Assembly (NCBI RefSeq): GCF_042665095.1 | Contig: NZ_JBHTBV010000005.1 | Direction: 5' to 3' (one strand) | DNA length: 64,000 nt | Source: Gordonibacter pamelaeae | GTDB taxonomy: Bacteria > Actinomycetota > Coriobacteriia > Coriobacteriales > Eggerthellaceae | In this document: piece by piece, positions 43,233 to 51,336 of the stretch | Layout: every line of letters begins with the position of its first letter | Numbering within the stretch: position 1 is the stretch's first letter | The notes under the pieces: generated by a model | Databases searched by the model: none | The model's input: only the letters and a program-made list of their open reading frames with translations | What the model was told of the DNA's origin: nothing | Position numbers and translations under genes: made by a program

Positions 43233-43616
43233 ATGGAGTCCACCGTGTTCAAGAAAATGCATCTGGAAGAGGGCGCGAAGGGGATCGCGCTGTACGCCCC
43301 GCCCGAGTTCCACGCCATGGCAGCCGGCCAGGAGCTGGTCGCCTTCCCCTCCCGGGGGCCGTACGACTTCGTGGTGCTGTTCGCCACGAACCTGAACGAG
43401 TACCGTGCCCGCGTCGCGGAGGCACGCGAGGCGCTCTCCCGCCGCGGCGAGCTGTGGGTGGCTTTCCCGAAGCCGCGCGGACGACAGGGACGCACATTCG
43501 GGTGGCATGCGCTCTGGCTGACCGCCCGCTGCGAGGGGCTGGAGGAGCGGATAGGCCTCGCCCTCGACGACTCCTGGGCGCTCGCCTGCTTCAGGCCCGC
43601 GATGGAGAAGCAGTAG
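43233..43616 (+). CDS. DUF3052-like small protein
   Basis: Protein of 127 aa. The pattern PYDFVVLFATNLNEYRARV, then RGELWVAFPKPRG near 85 and LALDDSWALACFRP near the end, resembles DUF3052 proteins, which have a methyltransferase-like fold without a clear SAM site. The ATG at 43233 follows GAAGGAGG. It is the only plus-strand gene between the cassette and operon 2 and converges on torD2. Function unknown. Confidence 0.6.
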   Translation: MESTVFKKMHLEEGAKGIALYAPPEFHAMAAGQELVAFPSRGPYDFVVLFATNLNEYRARVAEAREALSRRGELWVAFPKPRGRQGRTFGWHALWLTARCEGLEERIGLALDDSWALACFRPAMEKQ

Positions 43617-43700
43617 CAGCTGCCGATACGGCTGCGGGGCGGGGCGCCTCGCCATAGCCCCGCAGCCCGGCTGTTGCCGCCGTCGTCGTGGCTCGGCCGT

Positions 43701-43803
43701 TGCCACAGCCTCGATTTTCGTCCACACTTCTGACCAGGTATTACCTGCCATCACGCCTGTTCAAAGGCTTGCGATCAGGTGGACGAGAATCGAGGCTGTG
43801 GCA
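43701..43803. repeat. Nested inverted-repeat element R2
   Basis: Arms of 25 bp (43701-43725 and 43779-43803) with a single mismatch (TGCCACAGCCTCGATT...). Inner arms CTGACCAGG/GCCTGTTCAAAG flank a less GC-rich centre. It lies between convergent genes, 13 bp from the torD2 stop. Nearly the same arms occur at 53554-53654. Confidence 0.8.
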
Positions 43804-43815
43804 GATGCGCGGCCC

Positions 43816-44478
43816 CTAACCGACGAGCGCGCCCAGGAATGCAGCGGCATCGCGGTAGAAGGGAACTCGGCTCTCCGCGGCGACGGCGTCGGCGAAGCGG
43901 GGCATCCAGGCGCGGGCGTGCTCCTCGAGGAAGGCCCCGTAGGCCGCCGCGGGCGAGCCGCCGGGGAGGCCGGAGCCGGCCTGCGCGCCCTCGGGCGGCT
44001 CCGCGCCGGCGGCGCGCAGGGCCAGGTGCTCCAGGAGCTCGCACTCCGTCGCCACGTGGTCCAGCGGCTCGTTGGTGCCCTCGGGACGGCCCAGGCCGCA
44101 GGAGCGCATGAAGCGCTCCACCTCCATGGAGTGCGGGTTCACGAACAAGAGCGCCTGCACCCCGTCGTCGGCCGCGCGCCAGACGCCCTCGTAGGGCGAG
44201 ACCGCCGGCTCCGGCGCGCCCACGAACAGGCGCGTGGCCTCGGGTCGAAGGGCGTGCAGGGCATCCTCCGGGCCGGAGCGTCCCGACAGCCCCTCCCCGA
44301 GGCCCTCCGGCAGCGCCAGGCCGAGCGCCCCCGCTATCTCTCGGGCCGCGTCGGCCCACTCGCCGGAGACCACGGCCCCGGCCAGCTCGGCCCCCGGGTA
44401 GCGAAACGACAGCGCCGCGAGCTCCCAGGCGGCGGCGCGAGCCTGCCACCTTTTCGGTCCGTCAATCGAGTTCGTCAT
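43816..44478 (-). CDS. TorD-family maturation chaperone (operon 2)
   Basis: Protein of 220 aa. AAAWELAALSFRYPGAEL at the N-terminus, TRLFVGAPEPAVSPYEGVW near residue 80 and ECELLEHLALRA near 140 are TorD/DmsD features. The start at 44478 (MTNSID) overlaps the cytochrome-b-like gene by 17 bp. The DNA over about 43890-44440 is almost identical to torD3 at 56750-57270 although neighbouring genes are much more diverged. Confidence 0.85.
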   Translation of the reverse strand: MTNSIDGPKRWQARAAAWELAALSFRYPGAELAGAVVSGEWADAAREIAGALGLALPEGLGEGLSGRSGPEDALHALRPEATRLFVGAPEPAVSPYEGVWRAADDGVQALLFVNPHSMEVERFMRSCGLGRPEGTNEPLDHVATECELLEHLALRAAGAEPPEGAQAGSGLPGGSPAAAYGAFLEEHARAWMPRFADAVAAESRVPFYRDAAAFLGALVG

Positions 44479-44914
44479 CGCCCTTCCCCTTCCTCGCCAT
44501 CCGCACGATCCAGCGCGCGTGCACCGCCACATGCACTACTAGCAGTGCAAGCAGCAGCTTCGCCGCAATCGCATGCAACGGGTCCCAGAAAAAATAACCG
44601 GGTGCGTACAGCCCGAGCACCTGCAGCACCGTGCCCGACACCATGAGACCCGAGACCGTCGCCACCATGAAACCCACCACGATAAGCGCGTCCAACACGA
44701 GGTTTCCCCTGCGCACCCACGATGGGTCGCGATACGCCGTGCGCACCGCATCCACCGCCCAGTCGACATGGGCGGCCGCATGCACCAGGAACACGACAAC
44801 CAGCCCAAGCCCCGCCCATTCGTGCACCGCGATGCCCGTGAAGACAGGATTGGCCACAACCGCGTATGCTCCCAACGCGAGAATATCGATCACGAGGTTT
44901 TTCTTCGCATCCAC
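44462..44914 (-). CDS. DUF4405 cytochrome-b-like membrane protein (operon 2)
   Basis: Four-helix membrane protein of about 150 aa. His residues sit in helices at GIAVHEWAGLG, FLVHAAAHVDWAV and LLALLVVHVAVHARW, the arrangement of b-type haem-binding four-helix bundles; a FFWDPLHAIAAK loop separates the last two helices. GTG at 44914 (VDAKKN) aligns with the paralog at 57758; GTG at 44920 is an alternative. Presumed partner of the CX4CH cytochrome encoded just upstream. Confidence 0.78.
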   Translation of the reverse strand: MDAKKNLVIDILALGAYAVVANPVFTGIAVHEWAGLGLVVVFLVHAAAHVDWAVDAVRTAYRDPSWVRRGNLVLDALIVVGFMVATVSGLMVSGTVLQVLGLYAPGYFFWDPLHAIAAKLLLALLVVHVAVHARWIVRMARKGKGDDELD

Positions 44915-44928
44915 AGCCACTCCGCCTC

Positions 44929-45285
44929 CTAAAGTTTCCGCACCAGCAGCACCAAGGCCACCACAAGCACCACCGGCGCGAGCACCCACAGATTCAGACT
45001 CGCGTCGGATGCCTGGCGGTAACGCGTGGCCAGCGTGTCCCACGCATGGCACTCCACGCTCGAGCAGGAGGCTTCGGGACAGTTCATCTCGTGAATGCCG
45101 TCGGGCGCGGGCACGTCGTCGAGCCCGTGGCATTCTCCCGACGCGCACCCGACGGCCGGGCAAGGAGAATCGACTGTTATCGCCTGCGGCGGGCCTACCG
45201 TAGCATCGACCACCAGGCCTGCCCCGAACACGCAGGACCCTACCAGCAGAAACGCCGCCAACGTTATCACGAGTTTTCTAACCAT
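44929..45285 (-). CDS. Small membrane-anchored cytochrome with two CX4CH motifs (operon 2)
   Basis: Protein of 118 aa. It has an N-terminal signal/anchor (about 4-25), an extracytoplasmic segment with CASGECH and CSSVECH (both CX4CH), each preceded five residues earlier by another Cys (CPAVGC, CPEASC), and a C-terminal membrane helix. CX4CH is a known variant haem-c attachment motif in multihaem cytochromes, so a dihaem electron carrier is likely. The start at 45285 aligns with the paralog (58115); ATG at 45294 is also possible. Metal binding by the cysteines is the alternative. Confidence 0.65.
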   Translation of the reverse strand: MVRKLVITLAAFLLVGSCVFGAGLVVDATVGPPQAITVDSPCPAVGCASGECHGLDDVPAPDGIHEMNCPEASCSSVECHAWDTLATRYRQASDASLNLWVLAPVVLVVALVLLVRKL

Positions 45286-45430
45286 GGGAACCATCGCCTT
45301 CAAGTAGGAGGGCGCCTGCCGCACGATAACGCGCAGGCGGCGATGGGCGCCCCGTCGAACCACGAAGGCGCGCCGGGCAGGGAGGGTGGACGTTCGGACC
45401 CGGCGCGCTTCGAACGAACAGTCGTTGCCG

Positions 45431-46663
45431 TTACTCGGCCGGCTTGAGAGGTAGGAACTTCAACCCTGCCAGCAAAAGGAGCGCCCCCAGGCCCACCACG
45501 CCCAGCGCCACGCCGAACTCGAGCGGCGTCGGGAAGTAGACCATACCCTGGTAGGCGCCCGCCATGCCGGACTCCCAGCCGGTGACGGTGTAAGGCGTCA
45601 GGGGACCGGCCATGTCGATGTTCGGGATCTGGAAGCCACCGACCAGCAGCTGCACGCGCTTGCAGAAGATGCCCACGATGGCCAGCAGCGATGCCACCAC
45701 GATGAGCGGGCTCGTGCGCAGCCTCGGCACGAAGCACACCACGGCGCAGAGGATGCAGCCCACGACCTCGGTCCAGAAGAACGGTGCGAGCGGCCCGGCG
45801 GTCAGCATGGCGACGACCTCCGCGCCCGAGGCGTTCGGGAAGCCGGCGGTCAGGAGGTCGCAGGCGAAGAAGTACAGGTCCACCAGCACGAACGCACCCA
45901 GCATCTTCGCCAGCTTCACGATGCTCGCCTGGTCGAGCTCGAGGTAGCCCGCCCGGCGCAGCGCGATGACCACCACGAGCACGAGCGAGGTGCCGCACAC
46001 GAGCGCCGAGGACACGAACCACGGGGCCAGAAGCGCCGTGTACCACATCTCGTGGCTCTGCTGCAGGCCGAAGATCCAGGCCGTCACCGAGTGCACCAGG
46101 ATGGCGCACGCAAGCGCGACCACGCTGATGGCGCGCAGCGACCTCTCGGACCCCTTGCCGCCCTCGAAGCGCAGCGTGGCCCACAGGTACGCGATGGAAA
46201 GGACGAGGTAGGTGCCCAGCACGACGATGTCCCACATGAGCGGCGAGCCGAGGTTCGAGTACGCGAACAGCTCCCACAATCGCGCCGGGTGCCCCAGGTC
46301 CACCACCACGAAGGCGATGGCGAGCACCGTGCAGCAGATGGACGTCCACACAGCCACCTTCGAGATGCCGCCGAAGCCCTTCATACCGAACGCGCGCGGC
46401 ACCGATGAGATGATGAGGCCGCCAGCCGACAGGCCCACCAGGAACATGAACAGGGTGATGTAGAGCCCCCACGAGTCGAAGTTGCGCATCCCCGTCTGCA
46501 CGAGGCCGCCGGAGAGCTGCACGACCCACAGGGCGAGGCCCGCGACGGTCACGACGGCAGCGACCGCGATGCCGATATTGATTCCCCTGCCCCCGAATTT
46601 GGCAGCAGGGACCTTGGGCGACGAAGCTCTAGGCGATGGTGTCGCCGAAATATCCTCGGTCAT
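45431..46663 (-). CDS. NrfD/DmsC-type membrane anchor (operon 2)
   Basis: Quinol-oxidising membrane subunit of 410 aa with about ten hydrophobic segments. SWGLYITLFMFLVGLSAGGLI near residue 65 (shown in part), the VVVDLGHPARLWEL loop near 121 and HSVTAWIFGLQQSHEMW near 185 match the anchors of operons 1 and 3. The start has AAGGAGAAC. It is GC-rich, in contrast to the dmsA2 and dmsB2 genes just upstream. Confidence 0.87.
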   Translation of the reverse strand: MTEDISATPSPRASSPKVPAAKFGGRGINIGIAVAAVVTVAGLALWVVQLSGGLVQTGMRNFDSWGLYITLFMFLVGLSAGGLIISSVPRAFGMKGFGGISKVAVWTSICCTVLAIAFVVVDLGHPARLWELFAYSNLGSPLMWDIVVLGTYLVLSIAYLWATLRFEGGKGSERSLRAISVVALACAILVHSVTAWIFGLQQSHEMWYTALLAPWFVSSALVCGTSLVLVVVIALRRAGYLELDQASIVKLAKMLGAFVLVDLYFFACDLLTAGFPNASGAEVVAMLTAGPLAPFFWTEVVGCILCAVVCFVPRLRTSPLIVVASLLAIVGIFCKRVQLLVGGFQIPNIDMAGPLTPYTVTGWESGMAGAYQGMVYFPTPLEFGVALGVVGLGALLLLAGLKFLPLKPAE

Positions 46664-46681
46664 GATAGTTCTCCTTCCAAG

Positions 46682-47320
46682 CTAAACGAGGTAGTAAACG
46701 GACGGTTCCGTTCCGCGCTCCGGCAGCAATTGCTGGTATCCGCGTTCGCGAATAAGGCGAGAGACGTCAGAGTCAGGATCGTTTAAATCCCCGAAATGCC
46801 GAGCACGGGCAGAGCAAGCCTCAACGCATGCAGGCGCTAACCCCTTAGCAAGCCGATGCCAGCACATGGTGCATTTTTCTACAACATGTTTCTGATGCCC
46901 AGGCACATCGGAGTCTCCGACGGAGAATTCAAGATGATACCTCGGCTCTTCCCAGTTGAACGAGCGCACACCCGTGTAAGGGCAGGCCGCCATGCACATA
47001 CGACAACCGATACACTTGTCATAGTCTTGACGCACGACTCCCGTTTCCTCATCCTTGTAAGTCGCCCCTACCGGACACACCTTCACGCACGCAGGGTTTT
47101 CGCAATGCTGACAGGCAAGCGTTATGTTGTACATTTCAAGATTCGGGTACATCCCTGAAGGTGCATCCATGTGATTGCCGCCGACCGTCATCACCCGGTT
47201 CCACCAATTGAAGTTAGGAAGATTATTTTCTATCTTGCAAGCGACTGCACATGAATTGCATGCTATGCAACGCTTGGTATCTATCGTCATTCCGAGCCGT
47301 TCTTTTACCACAGTGCTCAC
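46682..47320 (-). CDS. DmsB-type 4x[4Fe-4S] subunit (operon 2)
   Basis: Protein of 212 aa with CIACNSCAVACK, CQHCENPACVKVCP, CIGCRMCMAACP and CTMCWHRLAKGLAPACVEAC clusters. The GTG start (47318-47320) overlaps the dmsA2 stop as GTGA, so it is translationally coupled; an internal ATG (MTIDTKRC) would remove ten residues. Base composition is clearly AT-richer than operon mates downstream. Confidence 0.92.
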   Translation of the reverse strand: MSTVVKERLGMTIDTKRCIACNSCAVACKIENNLPNFNWWNRVMTVGGNHMDAPSGMYPNLEMYNITLACQHCENPACVKVCPVGATYKDEETGVVRQDYDKCIGCRMCMAACPYTGVRSFNWEEPRYHLEFSVGDSDVPGHQKHVVEKCTMCWHRLAKGLAPACVEACSARARHFGDLNDPDSDVSRLIRERGYQQLLPERGTEPSVYYLV

Positions 47321-49848
47321 CCCTCATTCCAGACACGAATCTCGACCAGATTGTCGAAATAGCTCTCATTCACCCCAACTGGATCGTAGACCGAAGTCAG
47401 CAATTCCGACCACGATCCGGCTTTGAATTGGTTTTGCTGCCAGCTTTTCGGGTACACCGTACATCCGGGACGAACGGCATCGTTAAGGATGGCTTTCGCA
47501 ACGCAGTGGCCGCGATCGTTGTACACTTCCACATAGTCGCCATCTGCTATATTGCGCTCGCCAGCATCGACGGGATTCATTTTGATAGTCGGCTCGGGGT
47601 CGAGCTCGCGCAGGTACTGGTTGTCAGACCACATGGAATGCACGCGGAATCTTGGACGTTCGCTCAAAAGAATGAGCTTGTATTTATCCCAGGCAGGACT
47701 TCCTTGGTACGCCTCAGTCGGATTGAAATACCGCGGCAAGTGTTCGCGTTCAACATCGAATTCTTGCCCCATATCAAACTGAACGGTCGGATTCTCTACA
47801 TAGAACTCCATTCGCCCAGAAGGAGTTTTGAATTCGGCATTCTCCCACGGTATCCAAGGCTTGCTTGGATACCAATACATGTCTTCGTTCTTTTTCACGT
47901 TTTCCCAGGTTATACCTAGCTTTTCCAAAGCCGGCGTATTGATGACCTGTGCCATGTATTGGTCATCGGAAAGAGAAAGCAAGTCAGGATGGCCCATCTT
48001 TTCGGCAAATAGGCGAAGGATATCCAAGTCAGACTTCGACTCGTACAAAGGATCAATCGCTTTTTCACTATAGATAAAGCATTGCGTGGCCGAAATGGCA
48101 ATCACATCTTGTTGCTCGAACCAATGCGCAGCTGGAAGAACGATGTCGGCATACTTGACCGTATCGGTAAACGTATAATCGGCAACGACGAGAAAATCGA
48201 GATTTCCTACAATATCGCGTAGGTATTCATTAGTGTTTACTTGATTGCAAACGGGGTTCCCTGAATAAACGTAGAGCGACTTAATAGGATAATCTTGTCC
48301 TTTATACTTACCAGTACGCATTATTTCGGGCAAAAACAGCGCCGATATCATGGGATATTTTGCAGCCGTCATGCCCTTTACCAAAGCATTGATGCCCCAA
48401 CAGGGTTTAAAATCACCAATACCGGTACCCGCACCCGGATAACCTATTTGCCCCGTTAAAGCCGCCATGGTTATATTGGCATGGGCGGCGTGCACGCCAT
48501 TCGTGTATGAGTTGGATCCCCAGCCGAGTCGATGAATGCACGGACCATCCACCGCCATATGGGCCAGTTCGATAATAGTATCAGCGGGGATATCGCATAT
48601 CTTCGAGGCCGCTTCCGGTGAATAGTCCATGATATCGGCAACGAGAAGATCGTATGCGGTACGACAAGTGACCCCGTTAAAGTTATACGTTCCGCTTAGC
48701 CTGGGGTCCTTGGCATCATCAGCTCCGACCGGCTTTCCGTCGAATTCGAGCACCGCCGGCTGGTCTACAATCTTCGTTATCGTCGAACCCTGGCCAACAG
48801 CGGCGCCCTTGTTAGAACTTGAGGCGGCCGAAACCTGCTCTCTGCTTACCTCGATAACAGTCGGCTCCACCCCAAGATCACTCATGCGAAGGAATTTCCC
48901 TGTATCTTCTCTGACTAGAAACGGAGCGCACGTGTGCTCCTTGAGAAACGGCCTGTTCTCAAGCTCCTCACTCACCATCACATACATCATAGACAACGCG
49001 AGCGCAGCATCGGTTGCTGGCTGTATCGGCACCCATTTGTCTGCTTTAGCAGCTAATTGCGTTAAAACTGGATCGATAACCACCAGCTTCGTACCTGATT
49101 CTTGAGCTTCCGCTATGAAATGCCAATCGTGCATCTGGGCATCTGTGATATTGGCTCCCCAGACAAATAGCGTTTTAGCATTCTTGAAGTCCGAAGGATC
49201 ATTAAGAACCCAATCGCCCAGGCTGCCTACAACGCGATTGACGCCACGCGTATTTGCCTGATCACGAGCAATCTTGATCTGCGTTGCATTGATCTTATTG
49301 AAGAAAACATTGAACATGGGAGAAGCAACGCCGCTGATCGTTCCCATATTGCCCGATCCTCGCGTGTAAGCAATTGCCTGGTCGCCGTACTTCTCTCGTA
49401 TCGCCTGCCATTTTTCAGCAATTTCAGTCACAGCTTCATCCCAGCTGATGCGCTCCCACTCTCCCGCGCCTCGATCTCCGACACGCCTCAAGGGATATTG
49501 GATCCTGTTCGGACCGTAAACGTTGTAGGGGTGACTTAAACCACGCAGACAAATCCTATCGATCTCGCCGTTCGGAAAGGAATTGAATTTGCGCTTTGAA
49601 GTCTTTACGATTTTGTTATCGCGAACATGGACGTTGAGCTTGCAAGTGCCAGAGCAATTGCCGCGGCAGACTCCGCAGAATACATGTTCGCTCTTCGTTT
49701 CATCCTGACCTGACTCGTAATTTGCCGCCAAGGCCTGGAGCGACGGCGTTGCGGCGGTACCGACCGCGGCCAGACCGGCCGCAACGGCAGTCGTCTTGAG
49801 AAAGCTTCGGCGCGTGAACCCAGAATGTGGGCGTTCGTTTCCTGACAT
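47317..49848 (-). CDS. DMSO-reductase-family molybdopterin oxidoreductase, catalytic subunit (operon 2)
   Basis: Tat-exported enzyme of 843 aa. FTRRSFLKTTA is at residues 10-20; FeS ligands CRGNCSGTC lie near residue 59, with a fourth Cys in ICLRG near 95. Later segments include LFVWGANITDAQMHDW near 228 and MNPVDAGERNIADGDYVEVYND near 755 (shown in part). The gene is distinctly lower in GC than most of the window, suggesting acquisition from another genome. Substrate unknown. The leader ends in GAGGAGGAG. Confidence 0.9.
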   Translation of the reverse strand: MSGNERPHSGFTRRSFLKTTAVAAGLAAVGTAATPSLQALAANYESGQDETKSEHVFCGVCRGNCSGTCKLNVHVRDNKIVKTSKRKFNSFPNGEIDRICLRGLSHPYNVYGPNRIQYPLRRVGDRGAGEWERISWDEAVTEIAEKWQAIREKYGDQAIAYTRGSGNMGTISGVASPMFNVFFNKINATQIKIARDQANTRGVNRVVGSLGDWVLNDPSDFKNAKTLFVWGANITDAQMHDWHFIAEAQESGTKLVVIDPVLTQLAAKADKWVPIQPATDAALALSMMYVMVSEELENRPFLKEHTCAPFLVREDTGKFLRMSDLGVEPTVIEVSREQVSAASSSNKGAAVGQGSTITKIVDQPAVLEFDGKPVGADDAKDPRLSGTYNFNGVTCRTAYDLLVADIMDYSPEAASKICDIPADTIIELAHMAVDGPCIHRLGWGSNSYTNGVHAAHANITMAALTGQIGYPGAGTGIGDFKPCWGINALVKGMTAAKYPMISALFLPEIMRTGKYKGQDYPIKSLYVYSGNPVCNQVNTNEYLRDIVGNLDFLVVADYTFTDTVKYADIVLPAAHWFEQQDVIAISATQCFIYSEKAIDPLYESKSDLDILRLFAEKMGHPDLLSLSDDQYMAQVINTPALEKLGITWENVKKNEDMYWYPSKPWIPWENAEFKTPSGRMEFYVENPTVQFDMGQEFDVEREHLPRYFNPTEAYQGSPAWDKYKLILLSERPRFRVHSMWSDNQYLRELDPEPTIKMNPVDAGERNIADGDYVEVYNDRGHCVAKAILNDAVRPGCTVYPKSWQQNQFKAGSWSELLTSVYDPVGVNESYFDNLVEIRVWNEG

Positions 49849-49961
49849 ATCTCCTCCTCAAAGATCATCAGGATACCCTGGAGAAAGCTGCTCGGGAAAA
49901 CGTAGTGCGCACCTCCGCTCCCCTCGCTTGGCCTTCGGGATACCCCCTTGTTAATCCTCGT

Positions 49962-49971
49962 ATTGGCCAAT
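49962..49971. promoter_or_regulatory. ATTGGCCAAT palindrome in the operon 2 start region
   Basis: Starts 12 bp downstream of the -10, exactly as in operon 1. Candidate operator near the transcription start. Confidence 0.65.
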
Positions 49972-49983
49972 CTCGATATTGTC

Positions 49984-50012
49984 ACATTATCACAATGTCT
50001 TGCGACAATCAA
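49984..50012 (-). promoter_or_regulatory. Operon 2 promoter
   Basis: Minus strand: TTGATT (50012-50007) as part of TTGATTGTC, 17-bp spacer, TAATGT (49989-49984). The spacer carries TGTC-GCAA-GACA; ATTGT-N9-ACAAT spans the -10. Same layout as operon 1. Confidence 0.65.
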
Positions 50013-50070
50013 TAGAATAAACTATGCCGGATCGGAGATAGAAGGAGATAGAAGGGTCATCTACGATGTG

Positions 50071-50541
50071 CTAGCCGAACGCCTTCATGCGAACTTTGGC
50101 GCCGAAAAGGATGCGGTCGGCCAATGCATCGGCTTCCTCGCCGAAGCCCGAGCATACCGCCTGCTCCGCCGCACGCCGCAGCGCATCGGGCAGCTCATGT
50201 CGCAAGCGCGCACGCTCGTCCGCAGCCTGCCAAGCTGGCTGCCTCAGCTCTTTCGCAAGCAGGTCGAAGTCGTCGGCATTCACCTTGTCGATATTCAGGT
50301 GTTCCCCCACGCGCAGGCCCATGCTGCGACTCGGTTTGGCTCCGCACCGACCGTCGTACACCGCTGTCGACACAAGATCATAGGCCGGAACAAAGCGCAC
50401 GGAGTTGGAGCCAGTCCAGGCAAGCGAATAGTTTTTAAGATGCGCGCCGCAATTGCTGATCAAATAGTTGTACAGCATCAAGCTGGTGCTGGGAATAACC
50501 GAGCTGTTTCCGTCGCGCACGAACGATCGCGCCAAAGTCAC
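50071..50541 (-). pseudogene. hipA-type kinase remnant (C-terminal part)
   Basis: About 156 codons resembling the C-terminal third of HipA toxin kinases, with AHLKNYSLAWTGSN and FVPAYDLVSTAVYDG. The catalytic Asp expected in N-G-D-x-H-x-K-N is missing: the sequence reads NCGAHLKN. The N-terminal two thirds and the hipB antitoxin are absent. It is non-functional as a kinase, a relic of a toxin-antitoxin module. An inverted repeat upstream may be its old operator. Confidence 0.65.
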
Positions 50542-50607
50542 CTGCCGAGAGTATTCGATTCATACCGCGTTCCCGTTCGGGATGAACCCAGCGACTTGAG
50601 AACACTA

Positions 50608-50660
50608 TTACCGATCGGGAACGGTCAAGAGGTTTTCGCGCTGTTGTTCCCGATCGGTAA
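50608..50660. promoter_or_regulatory. 15-bp inverted repeat upstream of the hipA remnant
   Basis: TTACCGATCGGGAAC (50608-50622) and GTTCCCGATCGGTAA (50646-50660) are perfect inverted repeats 23 bp apart; each arm has a CCGATCGG core. A third related copy (GTTCCCGTTCGGGATGAAC) is at about 50569-50587. This looks like an operator array for a HipB- or GntR-type repressor. Confidence 0.55.
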
Positions 50661-50683
50661 CGGCACGTCGGGCGGGCGCGCGC

Positions 50684-51082
50684 CTAGTGCGCGAGTTTCT
50701 TGTTTGCCAGTCGGGCGGCCACCATGGCGATGATGTCGTCGTCGGCGAGGCCGGCGTTGGCGCAGGCGCGGATCATGTCGTCCACCAGCAGCTCCACCGG
50801 GCTGTTCGCAGCCAGGTCGGCGCCCACGGAATGGCGCTCGGCCACGAATGTTCCCCTGCCCTTGCGGGTGGAGATATAGCCCTCGCGCTCGAGGTCCATG
50901 TAGGCTCGGTTCACCGTGTTGTAGCTGATGTCCAGGTCCACGGCCAGCGCGCGCACCGTGGGCAGGCGGTCGCCCGGAACGTAGGCGCCCGAGCCTATGA
51001 GATAGGCGATGCGGCTCTTCACCTGTATCCATACGGGCAGGCCGCTGCTGTAATCTATTTCGAACGACTCAAGCGGGCTCAT
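50684..51082 (-). CDS. YtrA-type GntR-family regulator, cassette 2
   Basis: Protein of 132 aa: a winged helix (residues 10-80) with LPVWIQVKSRIAYLI, GDRLPTVRALAVDLDISYNTVNRAYMDL in parts and KGRGTFVA, plus a short helical tail. Paralog of 41431-41904. It lies 254 bp downstream of slipin 2, with its own extended -10 promoter and a GTTGCA-N5-TGCAAC dyad upstream, so it is probably autoregulated. The start ATG at 51082 follows GAGAGAAAG. Confidence 0.86.
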   Translation of the reverse strand: MSPLESFEIDYSSGLPVWIQVKSRIAYLIGSGAYVPGDRLPTVRALAVDLDISYNTVNRAYMDLEREGYISTRKGRGTFVAERHSVGADLAANSPVELLVDDMIRACANAGLADDDIIAMVAARLANKKLAH

Positions 51083-51114
51083 GGGGCTTTCTCTCACGGT
51101 GTCGGTTAGCTTTC

Positions 51115-51157
51115 ATCATAACAGAACCACGTTGCCGCAGGTTGCAGGCCTTGCAAC
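51115..51157 (-). promoter_or_regulatory. Promoter and operator of GntR gene 2
   Basis: Minus strand extended -10 TG-T-TATGAT (about 51123-51115). About 20 bp upstream is GTTGCA-GGCCT-TGCAAC (51141-51157), a dyad of the kind bound by GntR-type proteins. The rest of the 254-bp gap shows nothing further. Confidence 0.45.
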
Positions 51158-51336
51158 GTTCGCGCAATCCCCGCAACGGGAGTGCCGCGGGCGAACGATC
51201 CGTACGAGAGACGCCCCTCGGGTAAACGGTTCAATCCCCATGCCGACCACCGCTTTTCCCCGAACCAGTGCCTCTTCGAGCCCTCCGTTCCGCACCGGGA
51301 CGGGACGGCTTTCGGTTGCCGCCCCGATAGCCGGGC

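Noticed and set aside
51225..51260. GGTTCAATCCCC, resembling a tRNA T-arm
   Set aside because: No acceptor, D or anticodon stems could be paired around it, so it is not a tRNA.
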